Both the position numbers and the translations under genes were made by a program. 64,000 nt of DNA from Bdellovibrionales bacterium (lineage in GTDB: Bacteria; Bdellovibrionota; Bdellovibrionia; Bdellovibrionales; UBA1609), in contig JAHBUX010000012.1 in assembly GCA_019637855.1 (NCBI GenBank), forward strand, positions 1 through 64,000, read 5' to 3'. Of this stretch, positions 1 through 8,201 are shown one piece after another (the first letter of the stretch is position 1; every line of letters starts with the position of its first letter). The notes under the pieces are model-generated. The model did not search any database and was not told the DNA's origin. It saw only the letters and a program-made list of their open reading frames with translations.

Positions 1-135
1 TAGGAAACCGAAGTTCGGATCGCTCTAACTCTCCAGGAGCACAATAAGGGCATTTCGTCTTCATGCGAGAGATATAGGGCAACTCTCACGCCAAAAATCT
101 CAGACGCACATATCTGCAAAGGGAGGGGCCAGCTT

Positions 136-1140
136 TTATTGTTCGTCGAAGCGTGCCGCATCATAATACACATCCACGCGCGTACCCGACGGTTGCACCG
201 ACCAATCAATCTTCTTGCCCAAGTGAATCGCATTTTTCGATGAGTCGAAGGACCAACCGTATTCGTAGTCACGCGGCAGTTCAACTTTGCCATACATCAC
301 TTTGATCGAATCAACGATCGGAGCGCGCGACAGATACACGATCGAGCTCACATGGCGAACAATATCGGTGGCGAATTCAGCCAACTTACGGCCATAGTCA
401 GGATCGCATAAGCTCAAAATGTTTTGGCCAGTGGGATCAGTCATTCTTAAGAAACTCTCCACGTTGACCGGGTTTTCCCAAGCGTCGCGGGTACAGTTGC
501 TTACGCCAGAGGGAACGATCGCTCCGTACGACAGCACTTTGCGCACATCGCCGCCTTTAAGGTCGACCAGAAACTTATGCAGATCTTGAGGCTTGGGATG
601 ATCTTCGCTCTGATCTTCCGCATCGGTGATGAAAATCACGATCAGACTGGCATCGTCGCGCAAAAAGCCAGCATTCCAACCGGCCAAATTCTGCGGCGAG
701 AACGCTTGATAAATCGGATCAAACATCTTCTCATAGGCCGAGCCGTTAGTGCCCATCTTAATATTACGCGCCAGAATCGCATCACCACCGGCCGTTTTAT
801 TGTTCACGATTTTCGGATTGCCATTGAACATGCCGCCGTAAGGTTGATAGGGACCATCGGCGTCAGTGGAAATCACAGCGATGTTGTAATTCAATATGGA
901 CTGCTTCCAGAACACGGAGGTGAATAGCCCAATGTTGGTGGCCAAGTTGTGCTGATGGGTGTACATGCTTCCCGAATTGTCGATTACAAACAAGATATCC
1001 GCCTTCGGATCGAAGGTTTCTGAGTTCATATCGACAATCTTATTGGGGGGAACATAAGGGGGCAGGTATTGCTTAGACGCCTGTGGCGAACAAGCCACCA
1101 ACGCAAATATGAGAAATAGCTGAATACCAACTCTATCCAT
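136..1140 (-). CDS. VWA-domain lipoprotein
   Basis: Predicted envelope lipoprotein of 334 residues. The start is placed at the Met of MDRVGIQLFLIFALVACS, because this begins a signal peptide ending in the lipobox V-A-C; the longer frame upstream has no signal. A von Willebrand A domain fills most of the chain (about residues 45-260). It begins with the metal-ion-dependent adhesion site DNSGSM and a later FITDAED strand. Such domains bind protein partners through a divalent metal. A C-terminal region of beta character (about 260-334) is not recognised. The neighbour on the right is divergent, so the gene appears to be monocistronic. The partner is unknown; adhesion or envelope assembly is inference. 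Confidence 0.8.
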   Translation of the reverse strand: MDRVGIQLFLIFALVACSPQASKQYLPPYVPPNKIVDMNSETFDPKADILFVIDNSGSMYTHQHNLATNIGLFTSVFWKQSILNYNIAVISTDADGPYQPYGGMFNGNPKIVNNKTAGGDAILARNIKMGTNGSAYEKMFDPIYQAFSPQNLAGWNAGFLRDDASLIVIFITDAEDQSEDHPKPQDLHKFLVDLKGGDVRKVLSYGAIVPSGVSNCTRDAWENPVNVESFLRMTDPTGQNILSLCDPDYGRKLAEFATDIVRHVSSIVYLSRAPIVDSIKVMYGKVELPRDYEYGWSFDSSKNAIHLGKKIDWSVQPSGTRVDVYYDAARFDEQ

Positions 1141-1351
1141 GTTGAACTCCCCTGCCGTCCTTGGCTCTTTATATTGCATCATGGGGTAAAAACTGCCGCA
1201 AGACTCGATCGCATTCGGACGAAAGTCCTGCCGCGGCTGGAAAATCGGTGCAGATCTCTCGACTGCGGCCAATGACAGGGGTAAGCGACGCTTATATTAA
1301 AGACGAAAGTCCGTTGGACAAAGAGCGAGTCTTCCGCCACAACTGTGTCGT

Positions 1352-2050
1352 ATGAGCGCATATATTCTTATTGTCGCCGTCTTGATTGTAGGCGCTTGCC
1401 TGGCAGGCGCAGTGGCTCGTAGTGCCCGCCTCGAGTTTCCACAGAACCTAAAAATTCAACAGCAGTTTCTCACCGGCGCGGTTTTGTTCTACGCCGGTCT
1501 GATAGCCGCACTTCTGGCCATTGGTTTTTCGGGGGTTCTCAGGCAGTTCGATGTCACTCCTCCGCCTTTCGCGTTGTTTGTTCTGTTTATTCTGGCCGTG
1601 GCCTGGCTATTCGCATTCTCGAGCTTAGGTACGCTGATCGTAAAACATGTTTCTCTACGAGCACTGGTCGTCTTTCATGCCTTTCGCTTTCTCGCGGAAC
1701 TGGTTTTGCTGACGGCGATGTACGAGGGTTTGGCGCCGATTCAACTCACCCTTGAAGGTTACAACTACGACACCCTCACTGCAGTCACTGCCGTCGCACT
1801 GTTCTTCTATCTGGGCCGACATCCCAACCGCCCTCTGGTGTACGCATGGAATGTGATGGGTCTGAGCTTCTTAGCAATCATCGCCTTTATCGCAGTCACA
1901 TCCATGCCCACGCCGTTAAGACTGTTTATGAATGAGCCTTCAAACGTCTGGGTGACCGGCAATCCGTATATTCTGCTGCCGGGAGTACTCGTCTCGGCCG
2001 CACTGACCGGTCATCTACTGATCTTTCGCAAACTGAAATATTCGCGTTAG
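1352..2050 (+). CDS. conserved multi-pass membrane protein
   Basis: Integral inner-membrane protein of 232 residues with about six or seven hydrophobic helices, starting immediately at the N-terminus. The central segment has a helix with FRFLAELVLL followed by an extramembrane loop with the pattern LTLEGYNYD. A similar arrangement (a helix with F-R, then T-x-E-G-x-N-x-D) is, as I recall, conserved in an uncharacterised membrane protein of Bacteroidetes and Proteobacteria, so I call it conserved but unknown. There are no obvious catalytic residues. It is separated by 45 bp from the downstream udgX gene on the same strand, so cotranscription is possible. No function is proposed. Confidence 0.75.
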   Translation: MSAYILIVAVLIVGACLAGAVARSARLEFPQNLKIQQQFLTGAVLFYAGLIAALLAIGFSGVLRQFDVTPPPFALFVLFILAVAWLFAFSSLGTLIVKHVSLRALVVFHAFRFLAELVLLTAMYEGLAPIQLTLEGYNYDTLTAVTAVALFFYLGRHPNRPLVYAWNVMGLSFLAIIAFIAVTSMPTPLRLFMNEPSNVWVTGNPYILLPGVLVSAALTGHLLIFRKLKYSR

Positions 2051-2095
2051 TTCTGTCCCATTCCCATCGAGCGCGAGCCCTGCTCTATTGAGACG

Positions 2096-2752
2096 GTGAA
2101 GGATATCCACGTGCCGCCGCAGGCGAGCCTCTCACAGGTAGGGAAGATGGCGTGTCGATGTACCGCCTGCCATCTATATAAGCGTGGAACACAAACCGTA
2201 TTTGGCGAAGGAGCGGCACCTGCGCCACTGATGCTGGTGGGCGAGCAACCGGGCAATGAGGAGGATCTCAAAGGTCACCCCTTTGTCGGCCCGGCGGGCA
2301 AAGTTCTCGACAAAGCGTTGGCCATGGCGGGACTTCAGCGCAGCGATGTGTTTATGACCAATGCGGTAAAACATTTCAAATGGGAGCCAAGAGGCAAAAC
2401 AAGACTGCACAAAAAACCGAACAGCAAAGAGGTTCAGGCTTGTCATCCGTGGTTGGAGGCGGAGGTCGAACGCGTAAATCCCCGTCTGATTATCGCTCTC
2501 GGCGCCACGGCGGGAACAGCCGTCCTTGGACGAGTTCCGCGCATCGGTGCCGAGCGTGGCAAAATTCAAAAAGGGAAATGGTTTGAAGCCGCTGTTCTGG
2601 TGACTTGGCATCCCTCAGTAATCCTGCGCAGCCGTACGCATGAGGAACGTGAGCAGCGACTGAAAGAATTAAGCGTGGACATCCAACTGGCGTTGAGGCA
2701 CAGCCGCAAGCTCAAGCCTTCTTCTTCACCCAAGCGCGAAACTCCGCGTTGA
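2096..2752 (+). CDS. udgX: UdgX-type uracil-DNA glycosylase
   Basis: Uracil-DNA glycosylase of the iron-sulfur UdgX clade, 218 residues. Visible are the motif GEQPGNEEDL followed by FVGPAG (residues 49-68), the UdgX-specific R-loop KTRLHKK with His105, and the C-terminal WHPSVILR (171-178). In characterised UdgX the R-loop histidine attacks uracil and leaves the enzyme covalently bound to DNA; family-4 enzymes lack this loop. Cysteines 20, 22, 25 and 116 are candidate cluster ligands. The start is GTG with a poor ribosome-binding site; Met18 is an alternative. Its 3' end overlaps the convergent metallopeptidase gene by 41 bp. The family call is firm; covalent trapping is inferred from the family. 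Confidence 0.9.
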   Translation: MKDIHVPPQASLSQVGKMACRCTACHLYKRGTQTVFGEGAAPAPLMLVGEQPGNEEDLKGHPFVGPAGKVLDKALAMAGLQRSDVFMTNAVKHFKWEPRGKTRLHKKPNSKEVQACHPWLEAEVERVNPRLIIALGATAGTAVLGRVPRIGAERGKIQKGKWFEAAVLVTWHPSVILRSRTHEEREQRLKELSVDIQLALRHSRKLKPSSSPKRETPR

Positions 2753-3389
2753 GATCTTTAATCTCACAATAGGTGCTCAAATAACTCTCCATTCCTTCAC
2801 CAACGCTAAGGCGAAGCAAATTGGCCAGATCACATTTCTTGGCAATCATTTCTAACAAAGCTTGTGAAGCCACATAGTGATAATGAACACGGCTGGCAGC
2901 ACCCGAGTAAGGATGAGTCAGCTTACGCACATCCTCGGGAAACGGCTGCCTGGCGAGCCAGGCGTAATCGACTTTGCCATATTTTCCCAGATGATTGGCC
3001 AAGCCTTCCTCAAGCCATTTAGGAACGGCATCCTTGTATTTTTGTCCGAGGATGATGTGCACCAGCTCATGGCCAAAGACCTGATCAAAATTCTGCGCAT
3101 TCACCAGCGGCCCTAGGTGAATGGTGTTATCGCCCTTGCGTGCTACAGCCATAGCCATGGGACCAAGCCCATGCGCCTTCTGAAACGTGGTCGCGTCTTT
3201 GTACCAAGTCACCTCAATGCGACGAATGCTCCACTCCAACTGGGTTTGAATTCGATCGATAATCTTTTCTACACGGGTGCGCTTCAACCAATCAGGAGCG
3301 TCGGCCATATGGACCGCGTTGGTCTGAATCTCATGAGCGCAAGCAAATTCCACCCTTAGAAGTAACAGAAAAACAAACAATGCCGACAT
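2712..3389 (-). CDS. secreted HExxH metallopeptidase-like protein
   Basis: Exported protein of 225 residues with a signal peptide at residues 1-18 (hydrophobic core, then CAHE). The zinc-site pattern HELVHIILG (HExxH) lies near residue 106. It is followed by WLEEGLANHLG, where the glutamate of EEGLA is placed like the third ligand of gluzincin or peptidase-MA-like enzymes. Probably a periplasmic zinc protease; the substrate is unknown. It is divergent from the PAS kinase across about 110 bp and overlaps udgX tail to tail by 41 bp. The HExxH plus E-G-L-A combination makes the metalloprotein call good, but activity is not shown. Confidence 0.8.
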   Translation of the reverse strand: MSALFVFLLLLRVEFACAHEIQTNAVHMADAPDWLKRTRVEKIIDRIQTQLEWSIRRIEVTWYKDATTFQKAHGLGPMAMAVARKGDNTIHLGPLVNAQNFDQVFGHELVHIILGQKYKDAVPKWLEEGLANHLGKYGKVDYAWLARQPFPEDVRKLTHPYSGAASRVHYHYVASQALLEMIAKKCDLANLLRLSVGEGMESYLSTYCEIKDLNAEFRAWVKKKA

Positions 3390-3502
3390 AGTCTCTCCCC
3401 TCTTGAGAGTAGGCGCGCTTTAAATGATGTCAAATTCATGCGCGCCGCGACTAGTGGCGAAGATTGAGTTGCAACTGATAGCCGTTGGAATAAATCAAAT
3501 CA

Positions 3503-4630
3503 GTGCTGCTTAGGAATGAAAGTTACCTGCAGATTTTGGACGCCGTGGAAGACCTTGTGTTCGTCAAAGGTCCCGAGTCTCGTCTGGTCTGGGCTAATCG
3601 CGCATTTTGTCGCCACTATGGGATGACCAATGAGCAACTGCGGGGAATGATCGACGCCCCTTTCAACGCTCCCGACTTCACTGAACAATACGTGCGTGAC
3701 GACGCTTACGTTTTCAGCACGGGCAAATCGATTGAGATCCTTGAAGAACCTGTTTACCGCCATGATGGCATGATTCGCTTGTTTCATACGGTCAAGTCGC
3801 CAATCTTCGATGCCAATAACAACGTGGTGATGATGGTCGGCATCTCGCGCGACGTCACCGAGCGACGTGAATCCGACAACAAACTAAAGGCTGAAAGGGC
3901 CCGCACCATGTATGCGGCCAAGATGGCCAGTCTTGGCGAGATGGCCGCCGGCGTCGCCCACGAGATCAATAATCCTCTCACCGTGATCAGCGGTTTGGCC
4001 GAAGTGAACAGTGAACTGTTGGAAGAGACCAACCCGGATCTTCAACGTATCGCCAACAACATGGCGGCTATTGAGCGCACCGCCCGTAAACTGGCCAAGA
4101 TCGTGTCAGGCTTGCGAGCGTTCTCGCGTGACGGCAAGTCGGATCCGTTTTTGCCCGTACGGCTTGGCGACGTGATTGAAGACACGCTGGCCTTCTCCAA
4201 AGAACGCATCGCCCTTAACAGTATTGAACTGCAAGTGATCCATTCCTCACCAAGCCCTATGATCGAATGTCGGGCCACTCAGATTGGCCAGGTGGTTTTG
4301 AATCTTCTGAATAACGCCTGTGACGCCATTGCCGAGCAACCGCAGAAATGGATAAAAATAGAAACTCGTGCCGATGGCGATTTTGTTGAGCTTTCAGTGA
4401 CCAATTCGGGACCGCCGATCAGCAAAGAGGTGCGCGACAAACTCTTCTCACCGTTCTTCACTACCAAAGATATCGGCAAAGGGACGGGATTGGGCTTAAG
4501 TATTTCCAAAGGGATCATTGAAAACCACAACGGCGTGCTGTTCTTGGATCAAAACAGCCCGCACACGCGTTTTGTATTTCGTCTTAAAGAGTATCATCTG
4601 CCGCAATCAAAACAGCCCAATCCGAACTAA
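3503..4630 (+). CDS. PAS-domain sensor histidine kinase
   Basis: Soluble histidine kinase of 375 residues with no membrane helices and no attached receiver. A PAS domain occupies about residues 5-125. The dimerisation and phosphoacceptor helix carries GVAHEINNPL with His153. The ATPase domain shows the N box LNLLNNACDA and the G2 box GTGLGLSIS. It probably senses a cytosolic signal through PAS and passes phosphate to a response regulator encoded elsewhere, as no regulator lies next to it. The start is GTG, taken because it begins just before the PAS fold; the upstream ribosome-binding site is weak. It ends exactly where the convergent lipoprotein gene ends (0 bp gap). Confidence 0.88.
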   Translation: MLLRNESYLQILDAVEDLVFVKGPESRLVWANRAFCRHYGMTNEQLRGMIDAPFNAPDFTEQYVRDDAYVFSTGKSIEILEEPVYRHDGMIRLFHTVKSPIFDANNNVVMMVGISRDVTERRESDNKLKAERARTMYAAKMASLGEMAAGVAHEINNPLTVISGLAEVNSELLEETNPDLQRIANNMAAIERTARKLAKIVSGLRAFSRDGKSDPFLPVRLGDVIEDTLAFSKERIALNSIELQVIHSSPSPMIECRATQIGQVVLNLLNNACDAIAEQPQKWIKIETRADGDFVELSVTNSGPPISKEVRDKLFSPFFTTKDIGKGTGLGLSISKGIIENHNGVLFLDQNSPHTRFVFRLKEYHLPQSKQPNPN

Positions 4631-5128
4631 CTAACGTTGATTAAAGCTGATCACTTCGTAGCGCAGAGAGATCTGATCGGCATCGATCTTTATGATCTGA
4701 AACACCAGTTCATAGGCAAAGTGGGTATCCGACTTCTTGAACGAATAGATATCGCCCTCCTTCAGAGCCACAAACTGAATCGTATCGCCCAAGAACTGTG
4801 CTGATTTCGAAATCGGTGATTTCAAGTCTGTCGCATCAGTCAAAAGTGTGAACGAGGCTTCTTGATCGTCAAGCTGCTTACCCAGCAAAGAGAGGTCCGC
4901 CAACACGCTAATAGAACAGACTTCTGCCCCCTGCAGCTGCTTGGTCAGGAACAGACAAGAACGGTTCTGCAAAGTCACATCTGTGGCCTGATTCAAGGTC
5001 GGCCGCTCGAGAATAGCCTTCCCTTTGATGCGCGAGCCGCCTCCTAGAGAGAGCGAACAAGCCGTGCTCAGACATGCAGTAAGAATTATCAAACCGGTGA
5101 CGATATTGCGCCTACAAACCGCGGTCAT
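4631..5128 (-). CDS. small lipoprotein of unknown function
   Basis: 165-residue predicted lipoprotein: a basic N-terminus, a hydrophobic core and the lipobox LSTAC with Cys near residue 24. The mature part alternates short beta-like segments and contains a Cys pair about 17 residues apart (SCLFL ... VCSIS) that could form a disulfide. I do not recognise the family. Its stop codon abuts the stop of the convergent PAS kinase without a gap. Located in the envelope by inference from the lipobox. Confidence 0.7.
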   Translation of the reverse strand: MTAVCRRNIVTGLIILTACLSTACSLSLGGGSRIKGKAILERPTLNQATDVTLQNRSCLFLTKQLQGAEVCSISVLADLSLLGKQLDDQEASFTLLTDATDLKSPISKSAQFLGDTIQFVALKEGDIYSFKKSDTHFAYELVFQIIKIDADQISLRYEVISFNQR

Positions 5129-5194
5129 ATGCCCTCCTTGGACACGAAAGCGACCTCAGAGGAGTGATATTACAATCTCCGTGCCTTGGGCGCG

Positions 5195-6541
5195 CTAGGG
5201 CGACGAAGTCTGCTCAGGAAAGTATTCGGCGGGAACGCGCACTCCCCGTCGCACGATCTTCTCGGTCATAATCGAATTTTTCATCAGCCAATGTGAAATT
5301 AGATAACTGATGGCACAAGCTCCTAAAAGCGGAGCCAATCCTAGTGGCTGACGTGTTGCCTCAAGGGCAAAAATGACCGACGCAAACAGCGCACGCGAAC
5401 AGCCCGCAAAGGTGGCCGCCATTCCAATCAAGGCCAAGACATGCACGTCGACGTTGAGCGATGGCATCAACCACTGCAGAACCAAACCCAGCGACATTCC
5501 GAGCAGCGAGCCAAAAGTCAAAAGCGGAGCCAGAGTGCCACCTGAGGTGCCGCTGCTCAAAGCAAGATTCCATGAACAAAACTTCCAAAAGCAGAGGGCG
5601 AGAGCCGCCGTCAGCGAAAGCTGCGCCGACAATCCCGCACTGATGTTGGTGTAACCTACACCCAGAGTGAGTGGCTCAACTAAGCCAAAGATCCCGACAC
5701 CGACACCGCCCAACATCGGCCACCACATCCAATGCACCGGGAGCTCTTCGAACAGGTCTTCGACATAGTACACGCTCTTGGTAATACCCACGGAGACCAA
5801 ACCAAAAAACACGCCCGACAACAGGTAGATTGGAAGCTGCTGCAGGGTCATGGCAGCAATGCCCGGCATATCGAAAAACGGTTCGGTGGTCCAGAAACCG
5901 GAGCGCACAGTGGCAGCCACCGCAGCGCTGAGGGCCACGGGGATAAACGACTGAGCTTGGAATTCAAAGAGCAGAAGTTCGATGGAGAGGAGTACTGCGG
6001 CCAAGGGAGTTCCGAATATCGCCGTCATGCCACCGGCCGCTCCACAGGACAAAAGAACCTTGCGCTCAAAACCATTGAACGGAAAGAGCTGACCGACGAT
6101 CGAACCCAAAGCGCCGCCCGTCGCAATGATCGGACCTTCGGCTCCAAATGGCCCACCGGAACCGATCGAAATGGCTGAAGACAGGGGCTTCAGAAATAGA
6201 ATGCGGGTGGGAATTTTGCTCTCGTCCAAAAGAATCTTCTCCATCGCTTCGGGGATACCGTGGCCGCGAATAGCCATTGAACCAAAGCGCGCCAGCAGGC
6301 CAACGATCAACCCACCCAGGGCGGGTACAAAAATCGACAACCAACCGAGCAGGGATGGATCCGGTTTCACTTCTTCGAAAGAGAAACGCAGGTAATAAAA
6401 CAAATTGGTGAAGAGGCTGATACTTTTCAGCAGCAAAATGGCCAGTCCGTAAGACACCAACCCAATGGCCACGGCCGTGAGACAAAGGCGAGCTTGATGA
6501 CGACGGAGCAAAGCCGACTTGCTGTTGATCATGATGGACAT
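5195..6541 (-). CDS. ClC-family chloride channel or H+/Cl- antiporter
   Basis: Polytopic membrane protein of about 448 residues with the three ClC selectivity signatures. GHGIPEAME corresponds to the GSGIP region, GPFGAEGP carries the gating-glutamate position of the GxEGP motif, and SSGTSGGTLAP corresponds to the GxFxP loop. Members move chloride through the inner membrane, often coupled to protons. There are no C-terminal CBS domains, as usual for short bacterial forms. The central tyrosine and the proton glutamate were not checked residue by residue, so channel or exchanger cannot be decided. The ATG at MSIMINSK is chosen; an in-frame GTG lies 27 bp upstream. Divergent from the DUF3565 gene. 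Confidence 0.88.
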   Translation of the reverse strand: MSIMINSKSALLRRHQARLCLTAVAIGLVSYGLAILLLKSISLFTNLFYYLRFSFEEVKPDPSLLGWLSIFVPALGGLIVGLLARFGSMAIRGHGIPEAMEKILLDESKIPTRILFLKPLSSAISIGSGGPFGAEGPIIATGGALGSIVGQLFPFNGFERKVLLSCGAAGGMTAIFGTPLAAVLLSIELLLFEFQAQSFIPVALSAAVAATVRSGFWTTEPFFDMPGIAAMTLQQLPIYLLSGVFFGLVSVGITKSVYYVEDLFEELPVHWMWWPMLGGVGVGIFGLVEPLTLGVGYTNISAGLSAQLSLTAALALCFWKFCSWNLALSSGTSGGTLAPLLTFGSLLGMSLGLVLQWLMPSLNVDVHVLALIGMAATFAGCSRALFASVIFALEATRQPLGLAPLLGACAISYLISHWLMKNSIMTEKIVRRGVRVPAEYFPEQTSSP

Positions 6542-6611
6542 CGAAACAAAATAGCGTTTCACTTCCACACTACAAGACGAGCAGCATCGAAACGGTGCGT
6601 CAGGAATTCTT

Positions 6612-6971
6612 ATGCAACAGAAGATCGTAGGTTTTCATCTCGACGAAGAAAGTCATTGGGTCGCGGATCTCGAATGTGGACATAAGCAACACGTACGTCA
6701 CGATCCTCCTTGGCAAGAACGTCCATGGGTTGTGACCGCTGAAGGCCGCGCCTCACGGTTAGGTGTAGAACTAAACTGTGTCCGTTGCGATGAGATGGGT
6801 GAGGCTGTAGCGCGCGCCGCGATTCAAGAATGCAAATCGACTTTGCAGGCAGCCTATCAAGATGCCGGCCTCGCTGGCCTGTGTGCCGAGGGGCGCTTCG
6901 AGGCCGCGGTTTCCGCCTTGGATGGAATGAAGCTCGTGGATATTTTGAGAAAGACCCGTGTTCGCCCCTGA
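6612..6971 (+). CDS. DUF3565 family protein
   Basis: 119-residue cytosolic protein matching DUF3565 by the diagnostic run CGHKQHVRHDPPW followed by RPWV (residues 23-40) and CVRCDE near 55. The cysteines and histidines suggest a metal site, but the family has no established biochemical role that I can name with confidence. The N-terminal half holds the conserved domain. The C-terminal half (about 65-119) is helical and alanine-rich and looks lineage specific. It stands alone between a divergent ClC gene and a separate operon downstream. Confidence 0.8.
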   Translation: MQQKIVGFHLDEESHWVADLECGHKQHVRHDPPWQERPWVVTAEGRASRLGVELNCVRCDEMGEAVARAAIQECKSTLQAAYQDAGLAGLCAEGRFEAAVSALDGMKLVDILRKTRVRP

Positions 6972-7033
6972 AACATCGTAAATCTTTCTTATTCTTAATA
7001 TTATATTGGCGTTAACAGTACTTTAGCACCGCG

Positions 7034-7059
7034 TACAAAACCAGCCGTCCAGCCGATAA
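7034..7059 (+). promoter_or_regulatory. possible sigma-28 (FliA) promoter
   Basis: A perfect GCCGATAA, the enterobacterial FliA -10 consensus, lies at 7052-7059. An A-rich TACAAAA stands 11 nt upstream in the -35 position, but this is a weak match to TAAAGTTT. It is 65 nt before the LysM gene. Since fliA is in this window, control of the LysM/LamG pair by sigma-28 is possible but speculative. Confidence 0.3.
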
Positions 7060-7124
7060 GAACACTGAGAAGTAAATTAGTTCTGCAGCTTTGAAAGTGA
7101 ATCGTATCAGTTCGGGACGTTTGT

Positions 7125-8201
7125 ATGAAGAGACTCAGCCTTTCAGTAACCGTGACTTTGTTTTTCTCCGGCCTGGTGTTCGCCTCGGACGAAGCCTATC
7201 AGCATGTCGTTCAGCAAGGTGAGTCTCTCTCTGTCATCGCGCAAAAATATATCGGCAGCCCTGTCTATCCAAAGCACACCGGATCGCTGGCTCGTTTATT
7301 GAGTATGAATCCGCATATTTCCAATCCGGCGCTGGTGCGCGCGGGTGAGAGAGTTAATCTGGGCGTGATCGAAGTGAGAGAGCCTGCGGCTGAGGAATCT
7401 GCTGTGGGGGCTTCCACACCTACGGCAAGTTTCGCTGCGGCTCCTGCGGCGAACTCGGCACTTGCAACGACGCCGATGGCTAGTGCGGCTGCACCACCTT
7501 CGCCTTTGTTACCGGTCACTGCGCCGGCGACACTTGTCGCTACCGAATTTAAACCCCGCAGCCTCTTCCGCTGGGATTTGGGTGCGGAGTACTTTCGTAT
7601 CGACTCGAAAGACAAGAGCACTGGCGGCAAAGCCGTGTTCCTCTCCAACCTCTCGCCGCAAACGCGCCTGACTTGGGACTTGAATTGGACGGAGCGCTGG
7701 AGCTCGCGCGTGCGCGTCGGACTGCAATCCGAAAAAATCCTCGGTGACGAACAAGCCACTAAGACTTTTAACGACGCCCGCGGCTCACGCGCATCTTTTG
7801 AAGTGGGCGCCATGCGCCGCTGGATCGATTCACAACTCGGTTTTTCCATCGGCCGCAGTCAGTGGATCTTTGCGCGCGGAGTGGACGCTTCCACCATCGC
7901 CTTTGATCGCGTTGAATCCTTTGAAGCCAAGATTTTCCATGAGAGAACTTTGCTGCGCAAACAAACCGTATCGCTTGGGCTTGGGCTTGATGCCCGCCTG
8001 ATCCTCCCCGGCCAAGGCATCGGCTACACCACCCAGACAGGATACGGCGGCAGTGGCTCATTGATCCTACGCCACGAAATGAAAAATTTCTCGGTCGAGG
8101 CGCAAACCTACTATGGCGTGTTCCGCCAAAACAGCAGTCTCACTGAGCAGACAGGTTCCAACACCGGTCTATTCCTCGGTCTGACCTGGGGTATGGAATG
8201 A
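7125..8201 (+). CDS. LysM-domain outer-membrane beta-barrel-like protein
   Basis: 358 residues with a signal peptide (1-20). A LysM-like domain follows (about 24-85): HVVQQGESLSVIAQKYIG, then LARLLSMNP and the AGERVNL ending. Next is an Ala/Pro/Thr-rich linker (about 88-145). The C-terminal half is amphipathic beta strands rich in aromatic residues, ending GLFLGLTWGME, like a small outer-membrane barrel. LysM binds peptidoglycan, so the protein probably ties the outer membrane to the wall. Its stop overlaps the start of the LamG lipoprotein (ATGA), so the two are translationally coupled. A FliA-like promoter is possible upstream. Confidence 0.75.
   Translation: MKRLSLSVTVTLFFSGLVFASDEAYQHVVQQGESLSVIAQKYIGSPVYPKHTGSLARLLSMNPHISNPALVRAGERVNLGVIEVREPAAEESAVGASTPTASFAAAPAANSALATTPMASAAAPPSPLLPVTAPATLVATEFKPRSLFRWDLGAEYFRIDSKDKSTGGKAVFLSNLSPQTRLTWDLNWTERWSSRVRVGLQSEKILGDEQATKTFNDARGSRASFEVGAMRRWIDSQLGFSIGRSQWIFARGVDASTIAFDRVESFEAKIFHERTLLRKQTVSLGLGLDARLILPGQGIGYTTQTGYGGSGSLILRHEMKNFSVEAQTYYGVFRQNSSLTEQTGSNTGLFLGLTWGME

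Noticed and set aside
577-927. 116-codon plus-strand frame over the VWA gene
   Set aside because: Shadow of the VWA lipoprotein; no ribosome-binding site.
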